From: Saprospiraceae bacterium
GTDB taxonomy: Bacteria > Bacteroidota > Bacteroidia > Chitinophagales > Saprospiraceae
NCBI GenBank assembly: GCA_016715985.1
Contig: JADJXD010000001.1
Coordinates: 2,232,001 to 2,296,000, forward strand
Reading direction: 5' to 3'
Length of the DNA: 64,000 nucleotides
Shown in pieces: positions 56,337-64,000 of this stretch (position 1 is the first letter of the stretch; each line of letters begins with the position of its first letter). Under the pieces are notes generated by a model, which was not told the origin of the DNA, made no database searches, and saw only the letters and a list, made by a program, of their open reading frames with translations. Made by a program: the position numbers and the translations under genes.

Positions 56337-56909
56337 ATGAAAGTCGGTCTTTTTTTCGGATCTTTTAATCCGGTTCATGTAGGGCATATGATCATTGCAG
56401 ACCATATTGTACAGAGTACGGATGTGGATCAGGTCTGGATGGTCGTAAGTCCGCATAATCCTTTGAAATCAAAAAAATCATTAGCTAAAGATCACGACCG
56501 CCTCCATTTGGTGAAGCTTGCCATTGGCGATAATTCCAGGATTAAAGCGTCTTCCGTAGAGTTTGGTCTGCCGGTTCCGTCCTATACCATAGACACGCTT
56601 ACCTATCTGAATGAAAAATATCCTTCCAAATCATTTTCACTCATTATGGGTGCTGACAATCTGGAAACCATTGAAAAATGGAAAAACTACACACTTATTC
56701 TGGAAAATTATGAAATTTATCTTTATCAAAGACCCGGATATGATGGCGGAAAATATACCGAATTTTCAAATATTCACATTGTTGATGCGCCACTACTCGA
56801 TATTTCAGCCACTTTTATCCGAGATAGAATAAAGGCAGGAAAATCTGTTCAATATCTTGTTCCTGATTCTGTATTTAATTATCTGCTACACTCAAACATG
56901 TACAGATAA
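56337..56909 (+). CDS. nadD: Nicotinate-nucleotide adenylyltransferase NadD
   Basis: Adenylates nicotinate mononucleotide to deamido-NAD. It has 190 residues. The nucleotidyltransferase signature is GLFFGSFNPVHVGHMIIA (HxGH at 14-17), with SLIMGADNLETIEKW near residue 100 and the C-terminal ISATFIRDRI (ISxTxxR). It is likely co-transcribed with dnaN (6-bp gap). NadB, the pathway's first enzyme, is encoded 50 kb away in this window. Confidence 0.95.
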   Translation: MKVGLFFGSFNPVHVGHMIIADHIVQSTDVDQVWMVVSPHNPLKSKKSLAKDHDRLHLVKLAIGDNSRIKASSVEFGLPVPSYTIDTLTYLNEKYPSKSFSLIMGADNLETIEKWKNYTLILENYEIYLYQRPGYDGGKYTEFSNIHIVDAPLLDISATFIRDRIKAGKSVQYLVPDSVFNYLLHSNMYR

Positions 56910-56998
56910 GTTTTTTATAGTTTCAACCTATTTTTATTTTCGAGGTTTTTACAATAAAAAACAACAAAAGAACTTTCTTATATCAAAGTAATTTTATC

Positions 56999-59311
56999 AT
57001 GTTTCTGAAATTTAACTCTACTTTATTATTATTGTTTTTCTGCATTCACCTGATTGGTCAGAGCGAATTAACGGTAGGGCAATGGAAATCGCACCTGTCC
57101 TTCCGGGATGGATTATGGGTGACGCAAAGTGATGATCAGATAATCTATGCATCCACTCTGGGGCTTGTAATGATAGACAAAACGGATCTGTCTGTGCGGT
57201 TTTTGTCTAAAGAAGATGGGCTTTCAGATGTCAAGGTTTCCAAGATCTTTTATGATAAATATAATGACCAGCTTATTATTGTTTATCGGGACAGCAATAT
57301 TGATATTGTAAAAGGAAATGATGTCATCAATTTGCCATTCATACGAGAAAACACCACTATATTAGGAAGTAAAAACATAAATTTTGTTAGTATAGCTGAT
57401 GAAAATAATGCTTATATAGCAACAGATTTTGGTGTAGTCGGTTTGAATCTGAAAAAGTTGGAGTTTACTTTCACAACTTTTACAGATCTTAAAGTTAATA
57501 CAATTTCTGTTTTGGACAATGTGTTATATGCGGGCACAGAAGAGCTCCTTTATTCTGTTGAAACTGTTGGAAAAAATCTGACCGACTTTGGAGTTTGGCG
57601 ATCATTTCCGCATAATTCAGGACTTCCTCAGTCATATGAAGTTTCCTTTTTGTCTGTGCATAACAACAGATTATTTTTAGGCACCGGAAAAGATTTGTAT
57701 TACCTGAATGCAAATAATTTTACAAAACTTTTAACAACTCCTGATAAATTTCAGTTACGATTTATATCCGGCGAAGGAAAATCCTTGATTGTCGGAATGG
57801 AAAATGATGCGTTTATCGGTAAGGCACTTTTTATATCGCAGGATCTCAGTATTACAGAAGGAGGAGCAGATTGTATCAACAGAGTGTTGTTTGGTATAGA
57901 AGATGAAAAGGGTCGCGTTTGGTATGCCGATCAATGGCGAGGAATACGATATACAGAAAACTATACTTCCGGATGCTCAAAACTTGAATATGATTCTCCC
58001 TGGGCAAATACCGCGGGACAGATACATTTTGTGAATAAGAAAGCTTTTTTTGCTTCCGGAGGGGTAAATGAGGACTTCGGATATGCAAACAGTACGGCAG
58101 GATTTTATATTTTTGAAGAAGGGTTCTGGAATAATTATAATGATAATAATCTTCCGGTGATGAGAGACAAACAATTTTTTAATGTGCAGGCCATTACTGT
58201 TAATCCTATTACGAAAGATCTTTTTGTGGGTAGTTATTGGAACGGGATAATTAAATTTAGTGAAGAAATAGATAATGCAGAACATTTTAATAAAGATAAC
58301 AGCATTATGAGAGGAGCAGTGGGCGATGCGTCAAGAACCCGGATAGCCAATCTTAGTTTTGATGACAAACAAAATCTGTGGATGACTAATTACCTTTCTC
58401 CAAGACCCTTAGTCGTACTGACTAAAGATGGTCAATGGTATAGTTTCGCTATTCCAGGCACAAATACAACTAACAATATCGCCATTGACCGGTCAGGAAA
58501 TAAGTGGATTTCGTTGGTTACTACAGGGGGAGGTGTGGCTGTGTTCAGCGACAATAACACCATTGCTGATCCAACAGATGATAAATCCAGATTTATAAAC
58601 AGAAACAACAGTGAAATTACTGCCAATAAAACCAATTGTGTCATTGCAGATCTGGACGGAAGTATCTGGGTGGGTACATCAGAAGGTGCTGTGGTATTTG
58701 ATTGCGGTGACCCGTTTTCAGATTCATCCTGTCGGGGAAGGGTGCCCAGAGTTGTTGTTGACGGCATTCCCGCACCATTATTAAAAGATGAAGATGTACT
58801 GAGCATTGCAATTGACGGTGGAAACAGAAAATGGTTTGGAACCCGAAATGGGATATTTGTACTTTCTCCTGATGGAATGACAGAAGTGACTAAGTTTAAT
58901 GTCAATAATTCACCATTATTAGATAATATTATCAGAAATCTGGCCTTTAATAGTGCCACTGGAGAAATGTTTATTATATCGTCTGTAGGAATTCAAAGCT
59001 TCAGAACAGAAACATCCGGTGCCTCCAGAGCACATTCTTCAGACGTGTATGCTTTTCCAAATCCTGTAAGACCTGATTATACAGGTGCTATCTCTATCAA
59101 AGGATTAGTGCGGGATGCAAATGTAAAAATTACGGATATCAATGGAAAATTGGTTTATGAGACAAAAGCATTGGGTGGACAGGCTACCTGGGATGGGAGA
59201 GATTATAACGGTGTGCGATCTTCGACAGGGGTCTATCTTGTATTCAGTGCCAATGAAAATACTTCTTTAGGAACCGATACTTATGTCACTAAAATTTTAT
59301 TCGTACACTGA
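56999..59311 (+). CDS. porZ: Type IX secretion system protein PorZ
   Basis: A cell-surface component of the type IX attachment complex that supplies anionic LPS to the sortase PorU. It has 770 residues: signal peptide (to IGQ), two seven-bladed propeller domains of two-component-regulator-propeller type (about 25-350 and 350-670; blades such as VWYADQWRGIRYTEN and IWVGTSEGAVVFD), and a C-terminal sorting-like domain (about 680-770: VYAFPNPVRPDYTG, TDINGKLVYETKALGG, GVYLVFSANE). It follows nadD after 89 bp. The match to PorZ is from architecture and the N-terminal GQWKSHLSFRDGLWV-type string. Confidence 0.87.
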   Translation: MFLKFNSTLLLLFFCIHLIGQSELTVGQWKSHLSFRDGLWVTQSDDQIIYASTLGLVMIDKTDLSVRFLSKEDGLSDVKVSKIFYDKYNDQLIIVYRDSNIDIVKGNDVINLPFIRENTTILGSKNINFVSIADENNAYIATDFGVVGLNLKKLEFTFTTFTDLKVNTISVLDNVLYAGTEELLYSVETVGKNLTDFGVWRSFPHNSGLPQSYEVSFLSVHNNRLFLGTGKDLYYLNANNFTKLLTTPDKFQLRFISGEGKSLIVGMENDAFIGKALFISQDLSITEGGADCINRVLFGIEDEKGRVWYADQWRGIRYTENYTSGCSKLEYDSPWANTAGQIHFVNKKAFFASGGVNEDFGYANSTAGFYIFEEGFWNNYNDNNLPVMRDKQFFNVQAITVNPITKDLFVGSYWNGIIKFSEEIDNAEHFNKDNSIMRGAVGDASRTRIANLSFDDKQNLWMTNYLSPRPLVVLTKDGQWYSFAIPGTNTTNNIAIDRSGNKWISLVTTGGGVAVFSDNNTIADPTDDKSRFINRNNSEITANKTNCVIADLDGSIWVGTSEGAVVFDCGDPFSDSSCRGRVPRVVVDGIPAPLLKDEDVLSIAIDGGNRKWFGTRNGIFVLSPDGMTEVTKFNVNNSPLLDNIIRNLAFNSATGEMFIISSVGIQSFRTETSGASRAHSSDVYAFPNPVRPDYTGAISIKGLVRDANVKITDINGKLVYETKALGGQATWDGRDYNGVRSSTGVYLVFSANENTSLGTDTYVTKILFVH

Positions 59312-59324
59312 GTAATTTATCCAC

Positions 59325-60488
59325 TTAAACTTTATGTAAAAACTTATTTTCCAATTGCTTATGAAATCTGGTGTGAACCTCTTCATAATAATTTTCATAT
59401 TCAGGGAGTATATTTAAAATATCAAATCGCTTAGCCTGAAGAAAAGCCTGTTTTCTGAAAATGCTCAGTTTAGCAGCATCTGATAAAAGTTCAATAGTTC
59501 TTGCAGCCATATTATCAATATCGCCTACATCGCACATATATCCTGTTACGCCATCAATGTTTACTTCCGGAATTCCCCCTGCATTGGATGAAACAACCGG
59601 TACTTCGCATGCCATCGCTTCCAAGGCTGCCAATCCGAAACTTTCATTTTCTGATGGCAATAAAAAGATGTCAGAGATTGCCAGGATTTCCTCTATCGCC
59701 TCCTGTTTGCCCAAAAATCTGATTTCCTGACACAATCCGATACTTCTGCATAGGTCTTCCATGTGTTTACGTTCAGGTCCGTCACCTATCATCAATAATT
59801 TCGAAGGTATTTTTTTAACTACTTTCTGAAAAATCCGGATCACATCCTCCACTCTTTTTACCTTTCTGAAATTGGAAGTGTGTATCAGAATTTTTTCACC
59901 TTCGGGAGCAATTGCCTGACGAAAATGATCTTTATTAGTCTTTCTGAATCTGTTAAAATCTATGAAGTTATAAATGACTCTAATTTCTGATTGAATACTA
60001 AAGGTATTTAATGTTTCCTTTCTTAACTGTTCAGAAACAGCAGTGACACCATCGGACTGATTGATACTGAATTCCACAACCGGAGCAAAAGACTGGTCTG
60101 TTCCGACTAAGGTGATGTCCGTTCCGTGAAGTGTCGTGATTACAGGTATATATATACCTTTGGTGGCAAGTATTTGTTTGGACATAAAAGCGACAGCAGC
60201 ATGGGGTATAGCATAATGCACGTGGAGGAGGTCCAGATTTTCAAATTTTACAATATCTACAATTTTGCTGGCCAATGCTGTTTCATAAGGAGCGTACTCA
60301 AATAACGGGTACTCCATCGATGTCACTTCATGAAAAAAAACATTGGCATGAAAGGAAGTAAGTCTTACCGGCCTTTTGTATGTGATAAAGTGAACATCAT
60401 GTCCTTTATCTGCAAGACCAAGTCCTAACTCTGTAGCTACCACACCACTTCCTCCAAAAGTTGGATAGCAAACAATTCCGATTTTCAT
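59325..60488 (-). CDS. bshA: N-acetyl-alpha-D-glucosaminyl L-malate synthase BshA
   Basis: The first step of bacillithiol synthesis: transfer of GlcNAc from UDP-GlcNAc to L-malate. It has 387 residues in the GT4 family. KIGIVCYPTFGGSGVVATELG at the N terminus, the HVHYAIPHA string near 95, TSNFRKVKRVEDVI near 205, and SENESFGLAALEAMACEVPVVSSNAGG near 290 (each seen in shorter pieces) are BshA hallmarks. bshB and bshC are not in the window. A TAAATTTG box lies 15 bp upstream (60503-60510). Confidence 0.94.
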   Translation of the reverse strand: MKIGIVCYPTFGGSGVVATELGLGLADKGHDVHFITYKRPVRLTSFHANVFFHEVTSMEYPLFEYAPYETALASKIVDIVKFENLDLLHVHYAIPHAAVAFMSKQILATKGIYIPVITTLHGTDITLVGTDQSFAPVVEFSINQSDGVTAVSEQLRKETLNTFSIQSEIRVIYNFIDFNRFRKTNKDHFRQAIAPEGEKILIHTSNFRKVKRVEDVIRIFQKVVKKIPSKLLMIGDGPERKHMEDLCRSIGLCQEIRFLGKQEAIEEILAISDIFLLPSENESFGLAALEAMACEVPVVSSNAGGIPEVNIDGVTGYMCDVGDIDNMAARTIELLSDAAKLSIFRKQAFLQAKRFDILNILPEYENYYEEVHTRFHKQLENKFLHKV

Positions 60489-60502
60489 AAATTGTATTTT
60501 GA

Positions 60503-60510
60503 CAAATTTA
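60503..60510 (-). promoter_or_regulatory. -7 promoter box (TAAATTTG) of bshA
   Basis: TAAATTTG on the minus strand fits TAnnTTTG and ends 14 bp before the bshA ATG, which leaves a leader of roughly 10 nt. The upstream -33 is unclear. Confidence 0.5.
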
Positions 60511-60680
60511 TAGTAAAAAGAAATTGAATTATGAAAATTGCAAATTTTAAAACATTGAAAACAAATCTTTTAAATCATACAGTTTTGCTATCCAATTTAC
60601 TTTAGGCATAATAAACAACTCGTTGAATAAATAGTTATAACAATTCAATTTAATCCGGGACTTTTAGCTCATTTATAAAC

Positions 60681-60688
60681 TATCTTTG
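60681..60688 (+). promoter_or_regulatory. -7 promoter box (TATCTTTG) almost at the start of the recombinase gene
   Basis: TATCTTTG fits TAnnTTTG and ends 4 bp before the ATG at 60693. With the usual spacing, transcription would start at or next to the A of the start codon, so the mRNA may be leaderless. Confidence 0.5.
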
Positions 60689-60692
60689 ACCC

Positions 60693-61616
60693 ATGGATTG
60701 GAGTGGCAGCATCAAAGGATTCAGATCTTATCTTCTGTTAGAGAAATCTCTTTCAGCTCACAGTATAGAAGCATATCTGAGAGATGTGTCTAAATTAGAA
60801 CAATTTATTGCATTAAAAAACCTTAAACTAAATCCTGTACAATGTAATTCCGAGATCCTTTCAGACTTTGTGTATTATATTAACGACCTGGGACTGGAGG
60901 CTAAAAGTCAGGCCAGGATAATATCAGGAATCAGAGCCTTTTATAAATACCTGTTGATGGAAGACCTTATAGATTCTGACCCTTCTGAACTGATGGAAAG
61001 TCCCAAATTAATCAGAACACTTCCGGATGTTTTGAGCTATCATGAGATTCAGTTGATTATTAATGCATTGGACATGTCTCTACCCCATTCTCAGCGCAAC
61101 AGGGCAATGCTTGAGACTTTATATGCCTGTGGTCTCAGAGTTACGGAATTAGTCACATTAAAAATATCCGGTTATTTTCCTGAACAGGGATTTATCAAAG
61201 TATTGGGAAAAAACAATAAAGAACGTTTGATTCCAATCGGAGATGTTGCCGTAAAACACATTAACTATTATATCACAACCGAGCGAATGCAATTGACGGT
61301 AATAGCAAATGGTTATGAAGATTTTCTGTTTCTGAATCGACGGGGTAAAGGATTAACCAGAATTATGGTCTTTACCATTATTAAAAATCTTACACAGCTG
61401 GCCGGTATCAACAAATCCGTCAGTCCACATACTTTCAGACATTCTTTTGCTACTCATCTCGTCGAAGGCGGAGCAGATTTACGGGCTGTGCAGGAAATGC
61501 TTGGACACGAATCTATACTCACCACAGAGATTTATACTCATGTGGATCGTCATTATCTCAGACAGACCATATTGAAATATCACCCGCTAAGCAAACATTC
61601 TGATAAAGTGAAATGA
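60693..61616 (+). CDS. xerD: Tyrosine recombinase XerC/XerD
   Basis: Resolves chromosome dimers at dif with a partner recombinase and FtsK. It has 307 residues: an N-terminal core-binding SAM-like domain (about 1-105) and a catalytic domain with Arg149 (CGLRVTEL), Lys173 (GKNNKER), His246 and Arg249 (SPHTFRHSFATHL), His272 (LGHESILTTEIYTHV) and the nucleophile Tyr281. Length and motifs fit housekeeping XerD better than a phage integrase; XerC is possible. The stop abuts the lysE-type stop on the other strand. Confidence 0.93.
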   Translation: MDWSGSIKGFRSYLLLEKSLSAHSIEAYLRDVSKLEQFIALKNLKLNPVQCNSEILSDFVYYINDLGLEAKSQARIISGIRAFYKYLLMEDLIDSDPSELMESPKLIRTLPDVLSYHEIQLIINALDMSLPHSQRNRAMLETLYACGLRVTELVTLKISGYFPEQGFIKVLGKNNKERLIPIGDVAVKHINYYITTERMQLTVIANGYEDFLFLNRRGKGLTRIMVFTIIKNLTQLAGINKSVSPHTFRHSFATHLVEGGADLRAVQEMLGHESILTTEIYTHVDRHYLRQTILKYHPLSKHSDKVK

Positions 61617-62243
61617 TTAACCTAAAACGTTTGTCCGGATGAGTAAAATTAATCCAAAAACGAATAAAACGATACCGGCTATCTTACCCGCAATCTGCAC
61701 TATATCCCCCGACATCTTCTTTCGCAGATATTTTGCAAGTAATACTTTGGAACTATCCGTTATCATGATGGTAATCATTATGCTTCCGAATAATAATAAG
61801 GTTTCTGTTCCTGAAATACCTTTTCCAACCACATAGGTAGTGAGTACTCCCAGCCAGAAAACAAAAGTAAACGGATTAAAAAAATTGACAATGAAACCTT
61901 TTGTCCAAAATCCGGCCAATGTTTTAGCATTAAATGCAGTTACATTTTGATTTAAATCAGATTTTTTCAGAAATGTAGCAAAACCAATAACGATCAGAAT
62001 AAATCCCCCCAATAAGCCCATCCATCTGTGAAATACCGGATCGGAAACAACACTGTTAATTTCTCTGATAAAAATATATCCTACTATGATGACAAGCAAA
62101 TCACTGGTCCAAATACCGGCACCTACTGTAAGTCCGGCCCTGAAGCCCTTTTCAATACCCGTTTGAGTGAGCGCTATAAAAATCGGTCCAAGGAGAATCG
62201 TAAGTGTCAATCCTAAAACGATGCCTTGAAATATGTATTCCAC
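61617..62243 (-). CDS. LysE/RhtB family exporter
   Basis: A 208-residue inner-membrane protein with six helices. The family start is seen: FQGIVLGLTLTILLGPIFIALTQTGIEKGFRAG, in two short segments, with a GxxxGP-like motif. The middle has NFFNPFTFVFWLGV near 115 (NPK/W-type motif) as in LysE exporters. It probably exports an amino acid or small metabolite, and the substrate is unknown. The start is GTG at 62243. It is convergent with the xerD-type gene with no gap. Confidence 0.87.
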   Translation of the reverse strand: MEYIFQGIVLGLTLTILLGPIFIALTQTGIEKGFRAGLTVGAGIWTSDLLVIIVGYIFIREINSVVSDPVFHRWMGLLGGFILIVIGFATFLKKSDLNQNVTAFNAKTLAGFWTKGFIVNFFNPFTFVFWLGVLTTYVVGKGISGTETLLLFGSIMITIMITDSSKVLLAKYLRKKMSGDIVQIAGKIAGIVLFVFGLILLIRTNVLG

Positions 62244-62343
62244 TAAGTTTGTATTTGATATTCTATTCAGTAAGCAACTGTAACCACAGAAATGCTAATT
62301 AAGTTTTAGTTTTTTATGCTATGATAATTTCATACCAGGCCTA

Positions 62344-62994
62344 TTATTTGCCATCTTTTTTCTTGAAATCTCCTCTTCTCCATGCGTCAACAAACTTTTT
62401 CCAAGCAAGGGGATTGAAAATATTCTGTGGTCTGATCTGTCCGGTATAAACGTAATCATTGGCTTGCTGTCTGAGGACTAAGCTGGTAGTCTCTTTGCCA
62501 TCAGCAGGAATGGTATATCGCATATCCGACAATACTTCCTCTGCAAGATTTTCTTTTGCTCTTTCTCTGAGTTCATTGGAAATATCTATAGCAAGAAATT
62601 CCTGTTTGAAGTGATCTCTGCTGGGCCAGGGGTAGATAATTGCTTCCGGAAGAAGGATGTTGTCTTCTGACATAATCTGAATCCATTTATATTGTGTGGA
62701 TTTTAATGTATCAGGTATTTTGATCTCAACGGTTTTGAAACCAATTCTTGAAAATACAATCGTCTCTCCCGCAAGGGCAACAAATGCAAAAAACCCATCG
62801 ATATCCGTGGATGTACCTCTGCTTGTTCCCATGACGGATACATTGGTATATGGTAAAGGAACCGGACTGCCATCGTCCCCTTCCCCAAACACCATACCCG
62901 AGAATTCTATTACTTTGACCTGATCGTCCTTCTTCTGACTATATCCGGAAATCAAACCGGCAATAAGTAAAAATGTAATCAAGTATAACTTCAT
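62344..62994 (-). CDS. Carboxypeptidase-regulatory-like domain protein
   Basis: A 216-residue secreted protein with a signal peptide (to SGYSQ). It has one CarboxypepD_reg-like beta-sandwich (about 32-115; LPYTNVSVMGTSRGTSTDIDGFF and IVFSRIGFKTVEI), the same fold that precedes SusC-type transporters. The C-terminal 100 residues are helical with a conserved Bacteroidota ending NIFNPLAWKKFVDAWRRGD. No transporter part is attached. Function is unknown, and it is probably periplasmic or on the outer membrane. Confidence 0.82.
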   Translation of the reverse strand: MKLYLITFLLIAGLISGYSQKKDDQVKVIEFSGMVFGEGDDGSPVPLPYTNVSVMGTSRGTSTDIDGFFAFVALAGETIVFSRIGFKTVEIKIPDTLKSTQYKWIQIMSEDNILLPEAIIYPWPSRDHFKQEFLAIDISNELRERAKENLAEEVLSDMRYTIPADGKETTSLVLRQQANDYVYTGQIRPQNIFNPLAWKKFVDAWRRGDFKKKDGK

Positions 62995-63147
62995 ATCGTG
63001 AAATTTAAAAGTCTGGAATTGTATCTAAAGAACAAAATTATCAATAAAACGTGATAAAAAGCCAACAACTCTTCTGTTTTTGACTTTTAACACAGTTTTA
63101 ACCCGGATTATGTGTTGAAAAATCTTGTCCGACTTAAATCGCACACA

Positions 63148-64000
63148 TCAGAAAACCAGAAATCCTAATGCTTTTTCCAAGACCTGATCCATTTTTGATA
63201 CATAGGTAAATGTCAGACCCTTCACATACTCTGATGGTATCTGGGCGACATGTCTTTTATTATCTGCACTTAGCATGACTTCTGTAATCCCGGATCTCTT
63301 CGCAGCCAGAATTTTTTCTTTGATACCTCCCACCGGTAAGACTTTTCCTCGAAGTGTGATTTCGCCCGTCATTGCGAGATAAGGTTTGACTGGTTTCTTT
63401 TTCAGTGCTGAAGTTATAGCTGTCAGCATGGTGATTCCTGCACTTGGCCCGTCTTTGGGAATAGCTCCTTCGGGTACATGTACATGTATATCGATCTGAT
63501 CGTATATTTCCGGATCAATACCCAGAGACTCACTATGCGCCTTAATATAACTTAATGCTGTTGAAGCGGATTCTTTCATCACATCTCCCAGATTTCCGGT
63601 CAAAACCAATTTTCCTTTACCTTTGCTGGAACTGGCCTCAATAAAAAGGATATCTCCACCCACTCTTGTCCATGCTAGTCCGACCGCAACTCCCGGCATA
63701 TCTACTTTTGAATATTCTTCATTATCATATTTTTCAGGTCCAAGAGCATCAATGACAACTTCCTCAGAAATTTTTGGATTATAACTCTCGTCCATAGCCA
63801 CTTTCCTTGCAATACTTCGCAAAACACCACCGATAGATCTGTCCATGGATCTTACACCTGATTCGCGGGTGTATTTAGAAATAATAAACTGGAGTATGTT
63901 GTTATTGAGAGATGCATGTTTAGACTCCAGACCGTGCTCCGCCAGTTGTTTAGGAACCAGATGTTTTTTTGCAATTTCAACTTTCTCTTCAGTGGAATAA
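63148..64000 (-). CDS. lon: ATP-dependent protease Lon, C-terminal part (5' end outside window)
   Basis: The AAA+ serine protease that degrades damaged and regulatory proteins. About 284 codons are visible and the frame is open to the window edge. The small AAA subdomain reads YSTEEKVEIAKKHLVPKQL and YTRESGVRSMDRSIGG. The proteolytic domain has PKDGPSAGITMLTA (catalytic Ser) and VLPVGGIKEKILAAKRSG (catalytic Lys). It ends KALGFLVF, close to the standard end. The apparent start at 63846 is an internal Met. Confidence 0.95.
   Translation of the reverse strand, partial: YSTEEKVEIAKKHLVPKQLAEHGLESKHASLNNNILQFIISKYTRESGVRSMDRSIGGVLRSIARKVAMDESYNPKISEEVVIDALGPEKYDNEEYSKVDMPGVAVGLAWTRVGGDILFIEASSSKGKGKLVLTGNLGDVMKESASTALSYIKAHSESLGIDPEIYDQIDIHVHVPEGAIPKDGPSAGITMLTAITSALKKKPVKPYLAMTGEITLRGKVLPVGGIKEKILAAKRSGITEVMLSADNKRHVAQIPSEYVKGLTFTYVSKMDQVLEKALGFLVF

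Noticed and set aside
58432..58959. A 175-codon minus-strand frame
   Set aside because: Antisense shadow of porZ; composition is Ser/Pro-rich as expected from a reversed propeller gene.

Overview
The window reads as chromosomal DNA of a Bacteroidota bacterium, probably of the Saprospirales/Chitinophagales side, although the order is only inferred. The grounds are: low GC; almost no Shine-Dalgarno sequences; repeated TAnnTTTG (-7 type) promoter boxes just upstream of genes; a SusC/SusD pair; a type IX secretion component (PorZ) and a type B sorting-domain cargo protein; BshA (bacillithiol); DUF4199 and DUF6427-like membrane proteins; and a fused isobutyryl-CoA mutase. No phage, insertion sequence, CRISPR array or rRNA was found. 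One tRNA (Met, CAT) is present.

Layout. 1-9 kb: 3'-truncated icmF (minus), a glycosyltransferase, then nadB with two membrane proteins of unknown function (plus) and tRNA-Met. 9-14.3 kb: a TPR protein and a compact minus-strand operon panD, flippase-like protein, rfaE2, nif3-like, zinc-ribbon protein, closed by a clear terminator. 14.36-14.65 kb: an extreme homopolymer block that looks like an assembly or base-calling artefact. 14.6-23 kb: a glycosyltransferase, a DUF547 protein, nhaA, a repeat-rich gap, and a thiol-redox operon (a stand-alone DsbD-alpha domain, a DsbD with two more alpha domains, an FKBP lipoprotein). 23-34.6 kb: polyprenyl synthase, rsmI plus an active M16 peptidase, a type B sorting cargo protein coupled to lptC and a CNNM-type protein, rhomboid, upp, an ATP-grasp enzyme, a DtxR regulator and ruvC.

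34.6-48 kb is the most distinctive part. A 132-bp tandem repeat packed with palindromes runs into the stop codon of the first of two about 1100-residue FG-GAP/ASPIC lipoproteins. These lie downstream of susD and susC, and a divergent LacI-type regulator has two abutting near-palindromic operators in front of it. No glycoside hydrolase is present, so what this uptake locus handles is unknown. A 164-bp MITE-like inverted repeat sits between susC and the regulator.

48-64 kb is mostly core: mreB-mreC-mreD-mrdA followed, where rodA is usual, by an O-antigen-ligase-like gene; a catalytically dead M16 protein that looks complementary to the active one 29 kb away; dnaN-nadD-porZ; bshA; a XerC/XerD-type recombinase with a possibly leaderless mRNA; a LysE-type exporter; a carboxypeptidase-regulatory-like protein; and the C-terminal part of lon, cut by the window end.
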